NCBI GenBank assembly: GCA_023664455.1
Contig: JAMPFM010000004.1
Coordinates: forward strand, 33,747 to 97,746
Length of the DNA: 64,000 nt
Source of the DNA: Blautia sp.
GTDB taxonomy: Bacteria > Bacillota > Clostridia > Lachnospirales > Lachnospiraceae
Direction: 5' to 3'
Shown piece by piece: positions 46,779 through 55,866 of the stretch. A program made the position numbers and the translations under genes. The number at the start of each line of letters is the position of its first letter. The first letter of the stretch is position 1. The notes beneath the pieces are model-generated. The model was not told the origin of the DNA. It ran no database searches and worked only from the letters and a program-made list of their open reading frames with translations.

Positions 46779-47888
46779 TCAGTCGCCAAATTCCAAAAAA
46801 CTGATATTCATATCAACGTCCGCCCTGATACCTTCCACTTCCCCGGAATCCGTATACTGCCAAATCTTAAACTCATAGGGAAAATACAGGTTTGTATCAT
46901 AACTTGCCAGCCATTTATCATAATCTTCCAACTGTTCTATATCCAGCATCAGCATAAAAGTCTTCAAATTACCGTAAATCATCGGCGTATACCCCGCTGC
47001 TCTTATCATCTCACAGAAGGTAATACAATATTCCGTCCGTTCTTCTTTCGTCAAATCTGCGGTTCTGGCATTCTGCGCGGATACCGCTTCCACATCTATG
47101 ACGACAGGATAGGTAATCTGATACGGCTCAATCGCATCCAGCACATATTTCGCTTCTTCTTCGGCCTCTTCCACGCTGGTCGCCTGGGTGAAAAAGTAAA
47201 TACCCGCCGCGATATCATTTTTCAGCGCCCCCTTGATGTTCGTTTCAAACATCGCATCTTCCACGATTTCCCCTTCCGTATATCCACGGACGCCTAATCT
47301 GATAAAGGCATATTCCACACCGTCCTTCGCCACTTCCTCCCAGTCGATTTTTTCCTGATAGCGGGATACATCGATGCCTTTATGGGAAACAATGGTCTCA
47401 TCCTCATAATATTCCATCAGACCATCCTCTGTCAGTGTAAGATTTTCCTGTAAATATGTATGCTGTTTTAACGTATCCAGAATTGGAAAGAAATAATATT
47501 GGTTGCTGTCCACAAGCACGATATCCTCTGGATAGAAATGACGCAGCATTTTCAGCGTGCCATCCCCCGATAGCATCAGTTCCTTCATCTCATCCAGAAT
47601 TTCCTGCCGGGTATCCTCGGAAACTGCAAGTCCTACTTCTTCCTCTTTCTGCGCAAGCAAGTAATCCACTTCTTCCTGCGTAAAAGTATTCTGCAACGCT
47701 TCTAACTCACTCATGACCTCGATATTTTCCTGCTGTGTGGCACGGTACTTAAAAAACATGACCATACAGACCGTGACCGCGCTAAGCGTAATCAGACAAA
47801 GAATAATAGAAGCAAACAGCGTAATATTTTCAGCCCGCCTTTTCCTTCTTCCTCTGCCTTTTATCTGTGCATTATGTTCCTGCATCAT
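46779..47888 (-). CDS. Membrane-anchored GH25 (lysozyme-type muramidase) protein
   Basis: A 369-residue type II membrane protein: basic N-terminus, one anchor at about 25-47 (LFASIILCLITLSAVTVCMV), a coiled-coil/helical stalk, then a GH25 barrel. The domain begins KGIDVSRYQEKIDWEEV with the catalytic-site Asp (~171) and carries VVIDVEAVS (~263) with the second acidic pair, and IWQYTDSGEVEGI near the end. It cleaves the MurNAc-GlcNAc bond of peptidoglycan. It starts 11 bases after yitT. Confidence 0.9.
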   Translation of the reverse strand: MMQEHNAQIKGRGRRKRRAENITLFASIILCLITLSAVTVCMVMFFKYRATQQENIEVMSELEALQNTFTQEEVDYLLAQKEEEVGLAVSEDTRQEILDEMKELMLSGDGTLKMLRHFYPEDIVLVDSNQYYFFPILDTLKQHTYLQENLTLTEDGLMEYYEDETIVSHKGIDVSRYQEKIDWEEVAKDGVEYAFIRLGVRGYTEGEIVEDAMFETNIKGALKNDIAAGIYFFTQATSVEEAEEEAKYVLDAIEPYQITYPVVIDVEAVSAQNARTADLTKEERTEYCITFCEMIRAAGYTPMIYGNLKTFMLMLDIEQLEDYDKWLASYDTNLYFPYEFKIWQYTDSGEVEGIRADVDMNISFLEFGD

Positions 47889-47899
47889 ATGTTTTTCTC

Positions 47900-48754
47900 C
47901 TATATTCTGTCGCTAAAATAGCTCTTATACCCTTCCCCGAAAATTTCTGTGGCGCTTGTAATCACCATGAAGGCTTCCGCATCTTCTTCTTTTACGATAT
48001 CTTCCACCTGCGGGGAAATCTGTTTTTTGGCTACACACATCAAAACCTTTTTTTCTCTGCCGCTAAACGCCCCATGCCCTTCAATCTGGGTGACTCCGAT
48101 ATCCAGCTCCTCTAAAATCCGTTTCGTAATCTCCGGAGCCTTATCGCTGATAATATAGAGCAGTTTCGCCTCGTCTTTTCCATATAGAACGATATCCAGC
48201 ATCAGGGAGCTGACTACCACCGTAATCCCCGCATATAAAGCGGCGTCGATATCCTTAAAAACAATGCCTGATATGGTAATGATGATAACATCCGTGATAA
48301 AAAACAGCACTCCTGTTTTCAGGTATGGTAATTTTCTGCGAAGCCATTTCACAATAATATCCATGCCGCCCGTGGTGGCGCCCACCTTCATAATCATACC
48401 GATGGAAACCGCGTATAGTACGCCACCCGCAAGGGCTGCTAACAGTATATCATCTGTCGCCGCGCCCAAGGGCGCTAAAATATTGGCAAAGATGGAAATA
48501 AGCGCCGTGGCATAAATCGTCGAGACCGTGAACCTGACGCCGAATTTCCAGATGGCAAATAGCAGAATCGGTATGTTCAGTATAAAAATCAACGTACCGG
48601 TTTCTAAGTGCAGCGATTTACTGATAATAATTGCAATCCCCGTAACGCCGCCCGGCGCCATATTGTTTGGGTCGATAAACAGACTGATCGCCGCCGCATT
48701 GATAAATGCTGAAACGGTTATGACGGCATATTTTTTCCAACTTTCCATTTTCAT
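47900..48754 (-). CDS. YitT family membrane protein
   Basis: A 284-residue protein with five or six membrane segments in the first 190 residues (DPNNMAPGGVTGIAIIIS, GATTGGMDIIVKWL), followed by a soluble DUF2179 domain (VTQIEGHGAFSGREKKVLMCV). YitT proteins are of uncertain function, perhaps transport. It is followed closely by the GH25 gene. Confidence 0.9.
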   Translation of the reverse strand: MKMESWKKYAVITVSAFINAAAISLFIDPNNMAPGGVTGIAIIISKSLHLETGTLIFILNIPILLFAIWKFGVRFTVSTIYATALISIFANILAPLGAATDDILLAALAGGVLYAVSIGMIMKVGATTGGMDIIVKWLRRKLPYLKTGVLFFITDVIIITISGIVFKDIDAALYAGITVVVSSLMLDIVLYGKDEAKLLYIISDKAPEITKRILEELDIGVTQIEGHGAFSGREKKVLMCVAKKQISPQVEDIVKEEDAEAFMVITSATEIFGEGYKSYFSDRI

Positions 48755-48906
48755 ATGCTCTTACAAGCTCCTATCGGTTCTGACTTCTACCCCTGCCGCT
48801 GGCGGCAGCATTTTCCCCATATAGTATATAAGTTTTCCTTCAAATCATACGTCTGCTTTATGAACTGTTTTATGACCGCTTCATGGATATGCACTCTATG
48901 GCGGCG

Positions 48907-50130
48907 TCAAATGCTGGCACGTACCAATTCTGGATGGTAGCCATTTTCTTTCAGGGCTGTGATAATCTGGTTTTTATGCTCCGTACCATAAGCTTCTAAC
49001 GTAATCCGCAGCTCCACTGCGGCATTTCTGTTTATCGATACAAACTGATTATGCTCCAGCTTGATAACATTGCCATTCTCCCTGGCAATGACGTCGGCTA
49101 CCCTGGACAATTCCCCTGGCTTATCGGGAAGCAGCACGGATACAGAAAAAATTCTATCCCGCAGGACAAGACCCTGCTGTACGACGGAAGACATCGTAAT
49201 CACATCCATATTGCCGCCGCTTAGAATCGCCACGGCTTTTTTATTCCTGATATCCATATGCTTGAGCGCAGCAACCGTCAAAAGCCCTGAGTTTTCTACA
49301 ATCATCTTATGATTTTCCACCATATCCAGAAAAGCTACGACCAATTCTTCATCCGCCACGGTAATGATGTCATCCAGATTCTGGCTGACATAAGGAAAGA
49401 TAACCGTCCCCGGCGTCTTAACCGCGGTTCCGTCTGCAATCGTATTCACCACGCTAAGGGTCTGTACCTTGCCAGCGCGGATGGATTCCTGCATACAGTT
49501 TGCCCCCGCAGGCTCTACACCGATTACCTTAATCTTAGGATTCAGCAGCTTGGCAAGCGTCGAAACGCCGGTAGCAAGTCCGCCGCCGCCAATCGGAACG
49601 AGAATATAATCCACCAGAGGAAGCTCCTTGATAATTTCCATCGCAATCGTGCCCTGTCCCGTCGCCACATCTAAATCGTCAAAAGGATGGACAAACGTAT
49701 AACCTTTTTCCTCTGCAAGCTGATAAGCATAGTTGCATGCCTCATCATAAACGTCGCCGTAGAGAACCACCTCTGCGCCGTATCCTTTCGTGCGGTTTAC
49801 TTTAATCAGCGGCGTGGTCGTCGGCATAACGATGGTCGCTTTTACGCCGTAGCATTTTGCCGCATAGGCAACCCCCTGTGCATGATTTCCCGCAGAAGCC
49901 GTAATCAGCCCTTTCTGCCTATCCTCTTCCGATAAGGTACTCAGCTTATAATAGGCGCCCCGCACCTTATACGCCCCGGTAAACTGCATGTTTTCCGGTT
50001 TCAGATAAACTTTTCCACCCGTCTGCGCACTGAAATAATCGCTGTATACAAGTTTTGTCTCCATTGTCACCCGCTTAACGACTTCACAGGCTTCTTCAAA
50101 TTTTTCTAAGGACAATTCTTTCTCTTCCAT
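48907..50130 (-). CDS. ilvA: Threonine ammonia-lyase (dehydratase) with ACT domain
   Basis: A PLP enzyme of 407 residues that deaminates threonine to 2-oxobutyrate, the entry to isoleucine synthesis. The PLP lysine lies in QFTGAYKVRGAYYKL, the phosphate loop is PIGGGGLATGVS, and NPKIKVIGVEPAGA and ILSGGNMDVI follow. A single C-terminal ACT-like domain (from about 330, SVLLPDKPGELSRVADVI) probably senses an amino acid. ATG at 50130 follows GGGAGG; the frame is open 16 codons further into the repeat region. The upstream repeat may be regulatory. Confidence 0.93.
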   Translation of the reverse strand: MEEKELSLEKFEEACEVVKRVTMETKLVYSDYFSAQTGGKVYLKPENMQFTGAYKVRGAYYKLSTLSEEDRQKGLITASAGNHAQGVAYAAKCYGVKATIVMPTTTPLIKVNRTKGYGAEVVLYGDVYDEACNYAYQLAEEKGYTFVHPFDDLDVATGQGTIAMEIIKELPLVDYILVPIGGGGLATGVSTLAKLLNPKIKVIGVEPAGANCMQESIRAGKVQTLSVVNTIADGTAVKTPGTVIFPYVSQNLDDIITVADEELVVAFLDMVENHKMIVENSGLLTVAALKHMDIRNKKAVAILSGGNMDVITMSSVVQQGLVLRDRIFSVSVLLPDKPGELSRVADVIARENGNVIKLEHNQFVSINRNAAVELRITLEAYGTEHKNQIITALKENGYHPELVRASI

Positions 50131-50272
50131 CTTCCAATCCTCCCAATTGCCGGTATTCTGAAATTTCTCCTGCATCATTCTGAATTTTTCCCCGATGATT
50201 TTGAATCACTCCTGTATCATTCTGAATCTTTCCTGGATGATTCGGAATCACTCCTGTATCATTCGGAATCAT
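50096..50272 (-). CDS. Possible 58-residue leader/small ORF with 7-residue repeats between ftsY and ilvA
   Basis: An open frame whose ATG overlaps the ftsY stop in an ATGA arrangement and which runs into the start of ilvA in another frame. It encodes [15 protein letters not shown] followed by IQNDTGV, IQNHRGK and IQNDAGE, so one Ile recurs every seven residues. The DNA is a 21-bp tandem repeat. Coding status is not proved; the location ahead of an isoleucine-pathway gene suggests a leader peptide. Confidence 0.3.
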   Translation of the reverse strand: MIPNDTGVIPNHPGKIQNDTGVIQNHRGKIQNDAGEISEYRQLGGLEDGRERIVLRKI

Positions 50273-50279
50273 TCTTGGT
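50175..50279. repeat. Five tandem 21-bp repeats between ilvA and ftsY
   Basis: Imperfect head-to-tail units such as CATTCTGAATCTTTCCTGGA plus one base, and GATTCGGAATCACTCCTGTA plus one base, starting at 50179. Units alternate CAT and GAT starts. On the minus strand each contains an AGGAG- or AGGAA-like ribosome-site sequence. Confidence 0.8.
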
Positions 50280-51198
50280 CAAACAACGCGTTCACGAATT
50301 GGTCTGCGTCAAATTTCTGTAAATCTTCAATCGTCTCGCCAACGCCGATATATTTCACCGGAATCTGCAGCTCTGACTGGATTGCCACCGCAATTCCGCC
50401 TTTTGCCGTACCATCCATTTTCGTCAGGATGATTCCCGTCAAATCCGCCGCTTCCCCAAATTCCTTTGCCTGCTGCAGCGCATTCTGTCCCGTCGTTCCA
50501 TCCAGTACGACCAGATTTTCCCGATGGACGCCCGGAAACTCTTTATCGATGATACGATTCATCTTTTTCAGCTCTTCCATCAGATTTTTCTTATTGTGAA
50601 GCCGTCCGGCGGTATCGCACAATAGCACGTCCACATTGCGGGCTTTCGCCGCCGTCACCGCATCGAAGATAACGCTTGCCGGGTCGGAGCCTTCTTTGCC
50701 GCCTATAATATCTACGCCCGCACGGTGCGCCCATTCTGTCAGCTGTTCACCCGCCGCTGCACGGAAGGTATCCGCCGCCGCTATCAGCACTTTCTTATTC
50801 TGGGCTTTCAATTTCCCGGCCAATTTTCCGATGGAAGTTGTTTTACCCACTCCATTGACCCCGATAACAAGTACGATAGACTGTTTATGCTCAAACTCAT
50901 AAGCGGTCTCGCCCACCTGCATCTGCTCTTTGATATTGCGGATTAAAAACTCCTTGCATTCGCCCGGTTCCTTGATATGGTTTTCTTTGACCTGTTCGCG
51001 CAGTTTATCCAGAATCTTCCCTGTCGCATTCACACCGATATCGCCCATAATCAGAATTTCTTCCAGTTCTTCATAGAAGTCTTCATCAATGTACGAAAAA
51101 CCGTTAAAAACTGCATCAATTCCTTGTACAATATTCTCTCTCGTTTTAGACAGCCCGGCTTTTAACCTGCTAAAAAATCCTTTTTTTTCTTCACTCAT
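50269..51198 (-). CDS. ftsY: SRP receptor GTPase FtsY
   Basis: A 309-residue receptor for Ffh at the membrane. Short N domain, then G1 [15 protein letters not shown], the [21 protein letters not shown] and [10 protein letters not shown] motifs, ending [21 protein letters not shown]. It lacks a long acidic A domain, as in other Firmicutes. Its start overlaps the smc stop (TAATG). Confidence 0.98.
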   Translation of the reverse strand: MSEEKKGFFSRLKAGLSKTRENIVQGIDAVFNGFSYIDEDFYEELEEILIMGDIGVNATGKILDKLREQVKENHIKEPGECKEFLIRNIKEQMQVGETAYEFEHKQSIVLVIGVNGVGKTTSIGKLAGKLKAQNKKVLIAAADTFRAAAGEQLTEWAHRAGVDIIGGKEGSDPASVIFDAVTAAKARNVDVLLCDTAGRLHNKKNLMEELKKMNRIIDKEFPGVHRENLVVLDGTTGQNALQQAKEFGEAADLTGIILTKMDGTAKGGIAVAIQSELQIPVKYIGVGETIEDLQKFDADQFVNALFDQE

Positions 51199-54100
51199 TA
51201 ATCATCCAATTCCTTATCTATTAAATTTACGCTTACCAGCGTAGAGACACCCTTTTCTTGCATCGTAATCCCGTAGAGCCTGTCCGCTTTTTCCATCGTG
51301 CCGCGTCTATGGGTAATCACGATAAACTGCGTGCTTTTCGTCAGTTTATGTAGATACTTTGCAAACCGTCCCACGTTATTTTCATCCAGCGCCGCTTCAA
51401 TCTCGTCCAACAGACAGAAAGGAGAGGGCTTCAAATTCTGGATGGCAAACAGCAGACTGATTGCCGTCAATGATTTTTCCCCACCGGACATCTGCATCAT
51501 ATTGCCCAGCTTCTTTCCCGGCGGCTGTGCAATAATGCGGATTCCTGCTTCCAAAACATCTTCATCCTCAATAAGCTCCAGCGTACCTTTCCCGCCGCCG
51601 AACAGCTCTTTAAATACTTTGTCAAACTCCCGGTTTATCTCGGCAAATTTTTCATTAAACTGCTTGCGCATGGAAGTATCCAGTTCTTCAATAATGCCAA
51701 GCAAAGTCTGTTCCGCCTCAACCAAATCATCATGCTGCGTTTTTAAGAATGTATAACGCTCCATTAGATTCTTGAAATCTTCGATGGCGTTGACATTGAC
51801 GTCCCCCAGCTTCCTGATGGCGTCCTTTAGGGCGGAAATCTCTTTTTTCATGGCGGATAAATCCGTCATTTCTTCATCCCGCATGGAAGAAGCATCCGAT
51901 AAGGTAATCTGATACTCGTCCCACATATAATTAATCTGGGACTCTATGGAATCCTCTAATTTTTCCTTCTGGCTGCTTAGACGATAGACTTCTTTATCCA
52001 GCGCGCTCATCTGCTTCGACAAGTCTTCCCTTTCCGTAAAAAAGTTTTTCTGCTTTGCCGACAACTCTTCTTTTGCCGCGATATCCTCTTTTAACTTAGC
52101 TTCCGTATCGGACTGGGTCGTATGGGAAGCTAAAATCGTCTTTTCCAGTTCCAGAATATTTGCTTTCTTACGCTCGATTTCTTCCTTGCCAAGCTCCAGT
52201 CCGTCCTTCACTTCCTGCAGCTCTATCTCATGGCGTTCGATTTCCCCCATGATACGCCCCACATTCTGGTTGTGAAACCCTGCCTTCTGGCGCATTTTCT
52301 CGACTTCCACATCCCACTCGGAAACTTTCGCCGACTGTAGGGATTCTTCGGCGCGCTCTTCTTCTAACTGCTTCTGTAGTACGGCTATCTGTGCTTCTAC
52401 GTCTTTTTCCAACTGCTCGGAATTTTGAAGTTCCGCTGCAATTTCCTCTTTGCTTTCCCGGATTTCTTTAATCTGCCCGTCCATTTCCAGCTCTTCGGAT
52501 TTCAGCTCTTCTGAACCTTCCGCCGCCTCGTCTTTACGCTCCCTCGCCTGACTCACATTCAGCCGCGCCGTATTCTGCTCGATAAACTTTCGCTGTAGCT
52601 GCCCCTTAATGTCTTCAATTTCCAGACGCAGTTTATTCCTCTGTGCCTTGGTCTTTTCGATATCTTCCAGAATGTTATCAATCTCTATGACATATTGCTT
52701 TACTTTTTTTTCAAGCGCTTCCATTTCCCGCCGGCGTCCCAAGAGATTGCTGTTATTTTTAAAAGTACCGCCGCTGATGGCGCCCCCCGGAACAAGCAGT
52801 TCCCCTTCTACCGTCACCATGCGGATACTGTAATGAAATTTCCCGGCTATTTTCACTGCATTATCTATCGTATCCACGACGACGATTCTTCCCAGCAGTG
52901 ATTTTGCGACGTTTTTATATTTCTCGTCTATCTTCACCAACTCATCCGCCATACCGATAACGCCTTTTTCTTTCAAAGCGTCCGTATTTTTAAATTCCTG
53001 CGGCTCCTTGATGCTGGTCAGGGGCAGGAACGTTGCCCGCCCGGACCGTGTCTGTTTTAAAAAGGAAATCATTTTCTTGGCAGTCTCTTCATTTTCCGTG
53101 ACAATATTCTGGATATTACCGCCCAGCGCAACTTCTATCGCCGTCTCATATCTGGCGTCTACCTGGATAATATCGGCTACCACGCCGACAATCCCTTTTT
53201 CCCTGCCCTTATGCTCCATAACCGCCTTCACGGCGCCGCCGTAACCTTCATACCGCTCCGTCAGATTCACAAGCGCATCCAGTTTGGACTTCTCCTGATG
53301 GTAAGAAACCTGTGTGTCCCGAAGCTTCTGATCCTTACCCGCCAGTTCTTCCCGCATTCCGGCAAGTTTTTCTTCCGATACTTCCTGATTGTCCTTCAAT
53401 CGCTGTATCTCTTCATTCACTCTTTCAAATTCTTCTTCCAGAGTCTTAATGGTTTCCGCCTGCGCTGCCTCGTCCGATTTTGCCCGCAACAGGCGGGAAT
53501 TTAATTCCGCTTTACGAATCTGAATCTGCTCCAGCATCGTATCGAAACGCCCCAGCTTGGATTTGATGGTAGCCCGGTTGTTTAAAGCATCTATAATCGT
53601 ATTCTTATTGCCCTCAATCTGGGCGTTTAACCCTTCTATCCGGCTTTGCACGCTTTCTAAGAGCTGCCTTGCCTCTTCCCTTGCTGTTTCCAATGCGGAA
53701 AGCTTTTCATCAATTTCCTCTTTTTCCTGTAAAATACCTGCCTTTTCCTGATTCTTTTCCGCAATCACGGACTGAATTGTCTCGATTCTGTTCAATAAAT
53801 GCTCTTCGTTGCCCTGGGCGGAGTTAATCTGCTCTTTTAAGACATTGACCTCGCCTTCTAACTTAGAGCGCATAACGCCCGTATCGGTCAGTGTCGCCCT
53901 CGCCTGCTCGATTTCCTGGTCAAGCAGCTCTATCCGGCTTTCGATTTGCTCATATTCTTCTTTTATATTCTCATATTTCTGCGTGGTATCTTCCAAATCT
54001 CCGCTGGCAATCTGCAGTTTTTCTTCCAGAGAATCCAGTTGTTCTTTAATCTTGACGTTTTCCACGAGAAACACATTCACATCCAGCGTTTTTAATTCTT

Positions 54101-54758
54101 CTTTTTTCTTTAAATAAACTTTCGCCTTTTCCGACTGCCGCTCCAACGGCTCAATCTGTTTTTCCAGCTCGGAAAGGATATCATTGACACGGACAAGGTT
54201 CTGTTTCTCATCTTCCAGTTTCTTCTGTGCCGCATATTTTCTTCTCTTAAACTTGACGATCCCCGCCGCCTCATCAAAAAGCTCACGCCGCTCTTCTGGT
54301 TTTCCGCTCAGGATTTTATCAATCTGTCCCTGCCCGATGATGGAATATCCCTCTTTCCCAATCCCGGTATCATAAAACAATTCATTGACATCTTTTAGAC
54401 GACAAATCGTCCCATTAATCATATATTCGCTCTCACCGGAACGGTAGAGTCTTCTGGATACCGTCACTTCATTATAGTCGATGGCAAGCTGATGATCCGC
54501 GTTATCCAAAGTAATCGCCACGAAAGCAGAACCCAAAGGCTTACGCATTTCCGTACCTGAAAAGATGACGTCCTGCATGGACGCCCCACGCAACTGCTTG
54601 ATACGCTGCTCCCCTAATACCCATCTGACAGCGTCCGCGACATTGCTCTTACCGCTGCCGTTAGGTCCTACGATTCCGGTAATCCCGTTATGAAATTTGA
54701 AATTGATTTTATTTGCAAAAGATTTAAATCCCTGTACTTCAATACTCTTTAAATACAT
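51198..54758 (-). CDS. smc: Chromosome segregation protein SMC
   Basis: A 1186-residue condensin ATPase. Walker A GPNGSGKSNVADAVRW is near residue 32; two long coiled coils flank a hinge around 510-660 (GGAVKAVMEHKGREKGIVGV); the C-terminal head carries the signature QMSGGEKSLTAISLLFAI and Walker B FCLLDEIEAALDE. Full length. It follows rnc and overlaps ftsY by one base, the classic Firmicutes order. Confidence 0.98.
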   Translation of the reverse strand: MYLKSIEVQGFKSFANKINFKFHNGITGIVGPNGSGKSNVADAVRWVLGEQRIKQLRGASMQDVIFSGTEMRKPLGSAFVAITLDNADHQLAIDYNEVTVSRRLYRSGESEYMINGTICRLKDVNELFYDTGIGKEGYSIIGQGQIDKILSGKPEERRELFDEAAGIVKFKRRKYAAQKKLEDEKQNLVRVNDILSELEKQIEPLERQSEKAKVYLKKKEELKTLDVNVFLVENVKIKEQLDSLEEKLQIASGDLEDTTQKYENIKEEYEQIESRIELLDQEIEQARATLTDTGVMRSKLEGEVNVLKEQINSAQGNEEHLLNRIETIQSVIAEKNQEKAGILQEKEEIDEKLSALETAREEARQLLESVQSRIEGLNAQIEGNKNTIIDALNNRATIKSKLGRFDTMLEQIQIRKAELNSRLLRAKSDEAAQAETIKTLEEEFERVNEEIQRLKDNQEVSEEKLAGMREELAGKDQKLRDTQVSYHQEKSKLDALVNLTERYEGYGGAVKAVMEHKGREKGIVGVVADIIQVDARYETAIEVALGGNIQNIVTENEETAKKMISFLKQTRSGRATFLPLTSIKEPQEFKNTDALKEKGVIGMADELVKIDEKYKNVAKSLLGRIVVVDTIDNAVKIAGKFHYSIRMVTVEGELLVPGGAISGGTFKNNSNLLGRRREMEALEKKVKQYVIEIDNILEDIEKTKAQRNKLRLEIEDIKGQLQRKFIEQNTARLNVSQARERKDEAAEGSEELKSEELEMDGQIKEIRESKEEIAAELQNSEQLEKDVEAQIAVLQKQLEEERAEESLQSAKVSEWDVEVEKMRQKAGFHNQNVGRIMGEIERHEIELQEVKDGLELGKEEIERKKANILELEKTILASHTTQSDTEAKLKEDIAAKEELSAKQKNFFTEREDLSKQMSALDKEVYRLSSQKEKLEDSIESQINYMWDEYQITLSDASSMRDEEMTDLSAMKKEISALKDAIRKLGDVNVNAIEDFKNLMERYTFLKTQHDDLVEAEQTLLGIIEELDTSMRKQFNEKFAEINREFDKVFKELFGGGKGTLELIEDEDVLEAGIRIIAQPPGKKLGNMMQMSGGEKSLTAISLLFAIQNLKPSPFCLLDEIEAALDENNVGRFAKYLHKLTKSTQFIVITHRRGTMEKADRLYGITMQEKGVSTLVSVNLIDKELDD

Positions 54759-54789
54759 AGTAACCTCGCATCTATAACCGTCATTCTTT

Positions 54790-55506
54790 CTAAGACTGTA
54801 AATCTGACTCTCCGGACTCTAATGTCTCGGATTTTAGCGCTTCATAAGCCGCTTTCTGTTCCGCTGCCTTTTTGGTTTTCCCACAACCCGTTCCAATTTT
54901 CTTATCACCGACCCGCGCTTCCACCATAAATAATTTATCATGGTCGGGACCCGTTTCAGACAAAAGCTCATAGTGAAGGGTTCCTTTATTTTCCCGCTGC
55001 ACATGCTCCTGCAAAATGGTCTTCGCATCATAAAACAACTGCTTATGCTCTAAATCCGACAAAATAACCCGGCGGATATAAGCCGCTGCCTGTTCAATGC
55101 CGCTGTCTAAATAAATCGCCCCGATAATCGCTTCCATAACGTCTGAAATAATAGAATCCCGATACCTGCCACCTGTCATCTCTTCCCCCCTGCCAAGCCG
55201 GATATATTCTTCCAGTCCAAACTCCCTTGCACAGTAAGCAAGCGCCGATTCACATACGATGGAAGCACGCAGACGCGTCAACTGCCCTTCGGACATGTCT
55301 TCATTCTCATGAAAAAGAAATTCGCTGGATACAAGCTCCAGTACGGCGTCCCCCAGAAATTCCAGCCGTTCGTAATCCTCAAATTTATTAATTTTCTGTT
55401 CGTTTGCAAAAGAGCTATGGGTCAGCGCCCTTTTTAATAAAAGCTCATCTTTAAACTGATATCCTATCTTATTTTCCAATTCTGCCATTGATTTTTGCTG
55501 CATCAT
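54790..55506 (-). CDS. rnc: Ribonuclease III
   Basis: A 238-residue double-strand RNase with the catalytic ERLEFLGDAVLELVSSEFLF motif, the second acidic site in SDVMEAIIGAIYLDSG, and a C-terminal double-stranded RNA-binding domain (GTGCGKTKKAAEQKAAYEAL). ATG at 55506 (MMQQKSMAE) has an AGGG site; a longer open frame exists to 55545. It processes rRNA and other RNAs. Confidence 0.96.
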   Translation of the reverse strand: MMQQKSMAELENKIGYQFKDELLLKRALTHSSFANEQKINKFEDYERLEFLGDAVLELVSSEFLFHENEDMSEGQLTRLRASIVCESALAYCAREFGLEEYIRLGRGEEMTGGRYRDSIISDVMEAIIGAIYLDSGIEQAAAYIRRVILSDLEHKQLFYDAKTILQEHVQRENKGTLHYELLSETGPDHDKLFMVEARVGDKKIGTGCGKTKKAAEQKAAYEALKSETLESGESDLQS

Positions 55507-55577
55507 AATCCCTATCTTTCCCATTCCCTGAAAACAGCCAGCCATGCATACCTGTCCGTTGTTTTTCTATTACGCAA

Positions 55578-55603
55578 AAAAACCCTTTCCAGAAAGGGTT
55601 TTT
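55578..55603 (-). terminator. Terminator after acpP
   Basis: 12-bp stem AAAAACCCTTTC / GAAAGGGTTTTT with a two-base loop and a T run on the minus strand, six bases after the acpP stop. It separates the fatty-acid genes from rnc-smc-ftsY. Confidence 0.9.
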
Positions 55604-55608
55604 CTTCT

Positions 55609-55848
55609 TTATTCTGCCGAACCAATCGAATCCTTCATTAATTGAACCGCTTCTTCCACCGTTGTGATATGCTCTGCTTTTTCCGCCGGAATCTCGATAT
55701 CAAATTCCTCTTCGATTCCCATAATAATCTGAAAAACATCTAAAGAATCCGCTCCCAAATCTTCCACAAAAGTCGTTTCCATTGTAATCTCTTCCGGATC
55801 CACATTCAAAATTTCTGCAATCACTTGTTTTAACTTTTCAAATTCCAT
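55609..55848 (-). CDS. acpP: Acyl carrier protein
   Basis: A 79-residue acidic four-helix protein. The phosphopantetheine serine lies in VEDLGADSLDVFQIIMGIEE. It carries acyl chains for fatty-acid and phospholipid synthesis. It follows plsX by 18 bases and is followed by a strong terminator. Confidence 0.98.
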   Translation of the reverse strand: MEFEKLKQVIAEILNVDPEEITMETTFVEDLGADSLDVFQIIMGIEEEFDIEIPAEKAEHITTVEEAVQLMKDSIGSAE

Positions 55849-55866
55849 ACTGACAGCCAGCCTTTC

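Noticed and set aside
50175-50279. CRISPR-like array
   Set aside because: The 21-bp units are head-to-tail without spacers and there are no cas genes. The same applies to the 35-bp repeat at 60586-60673.
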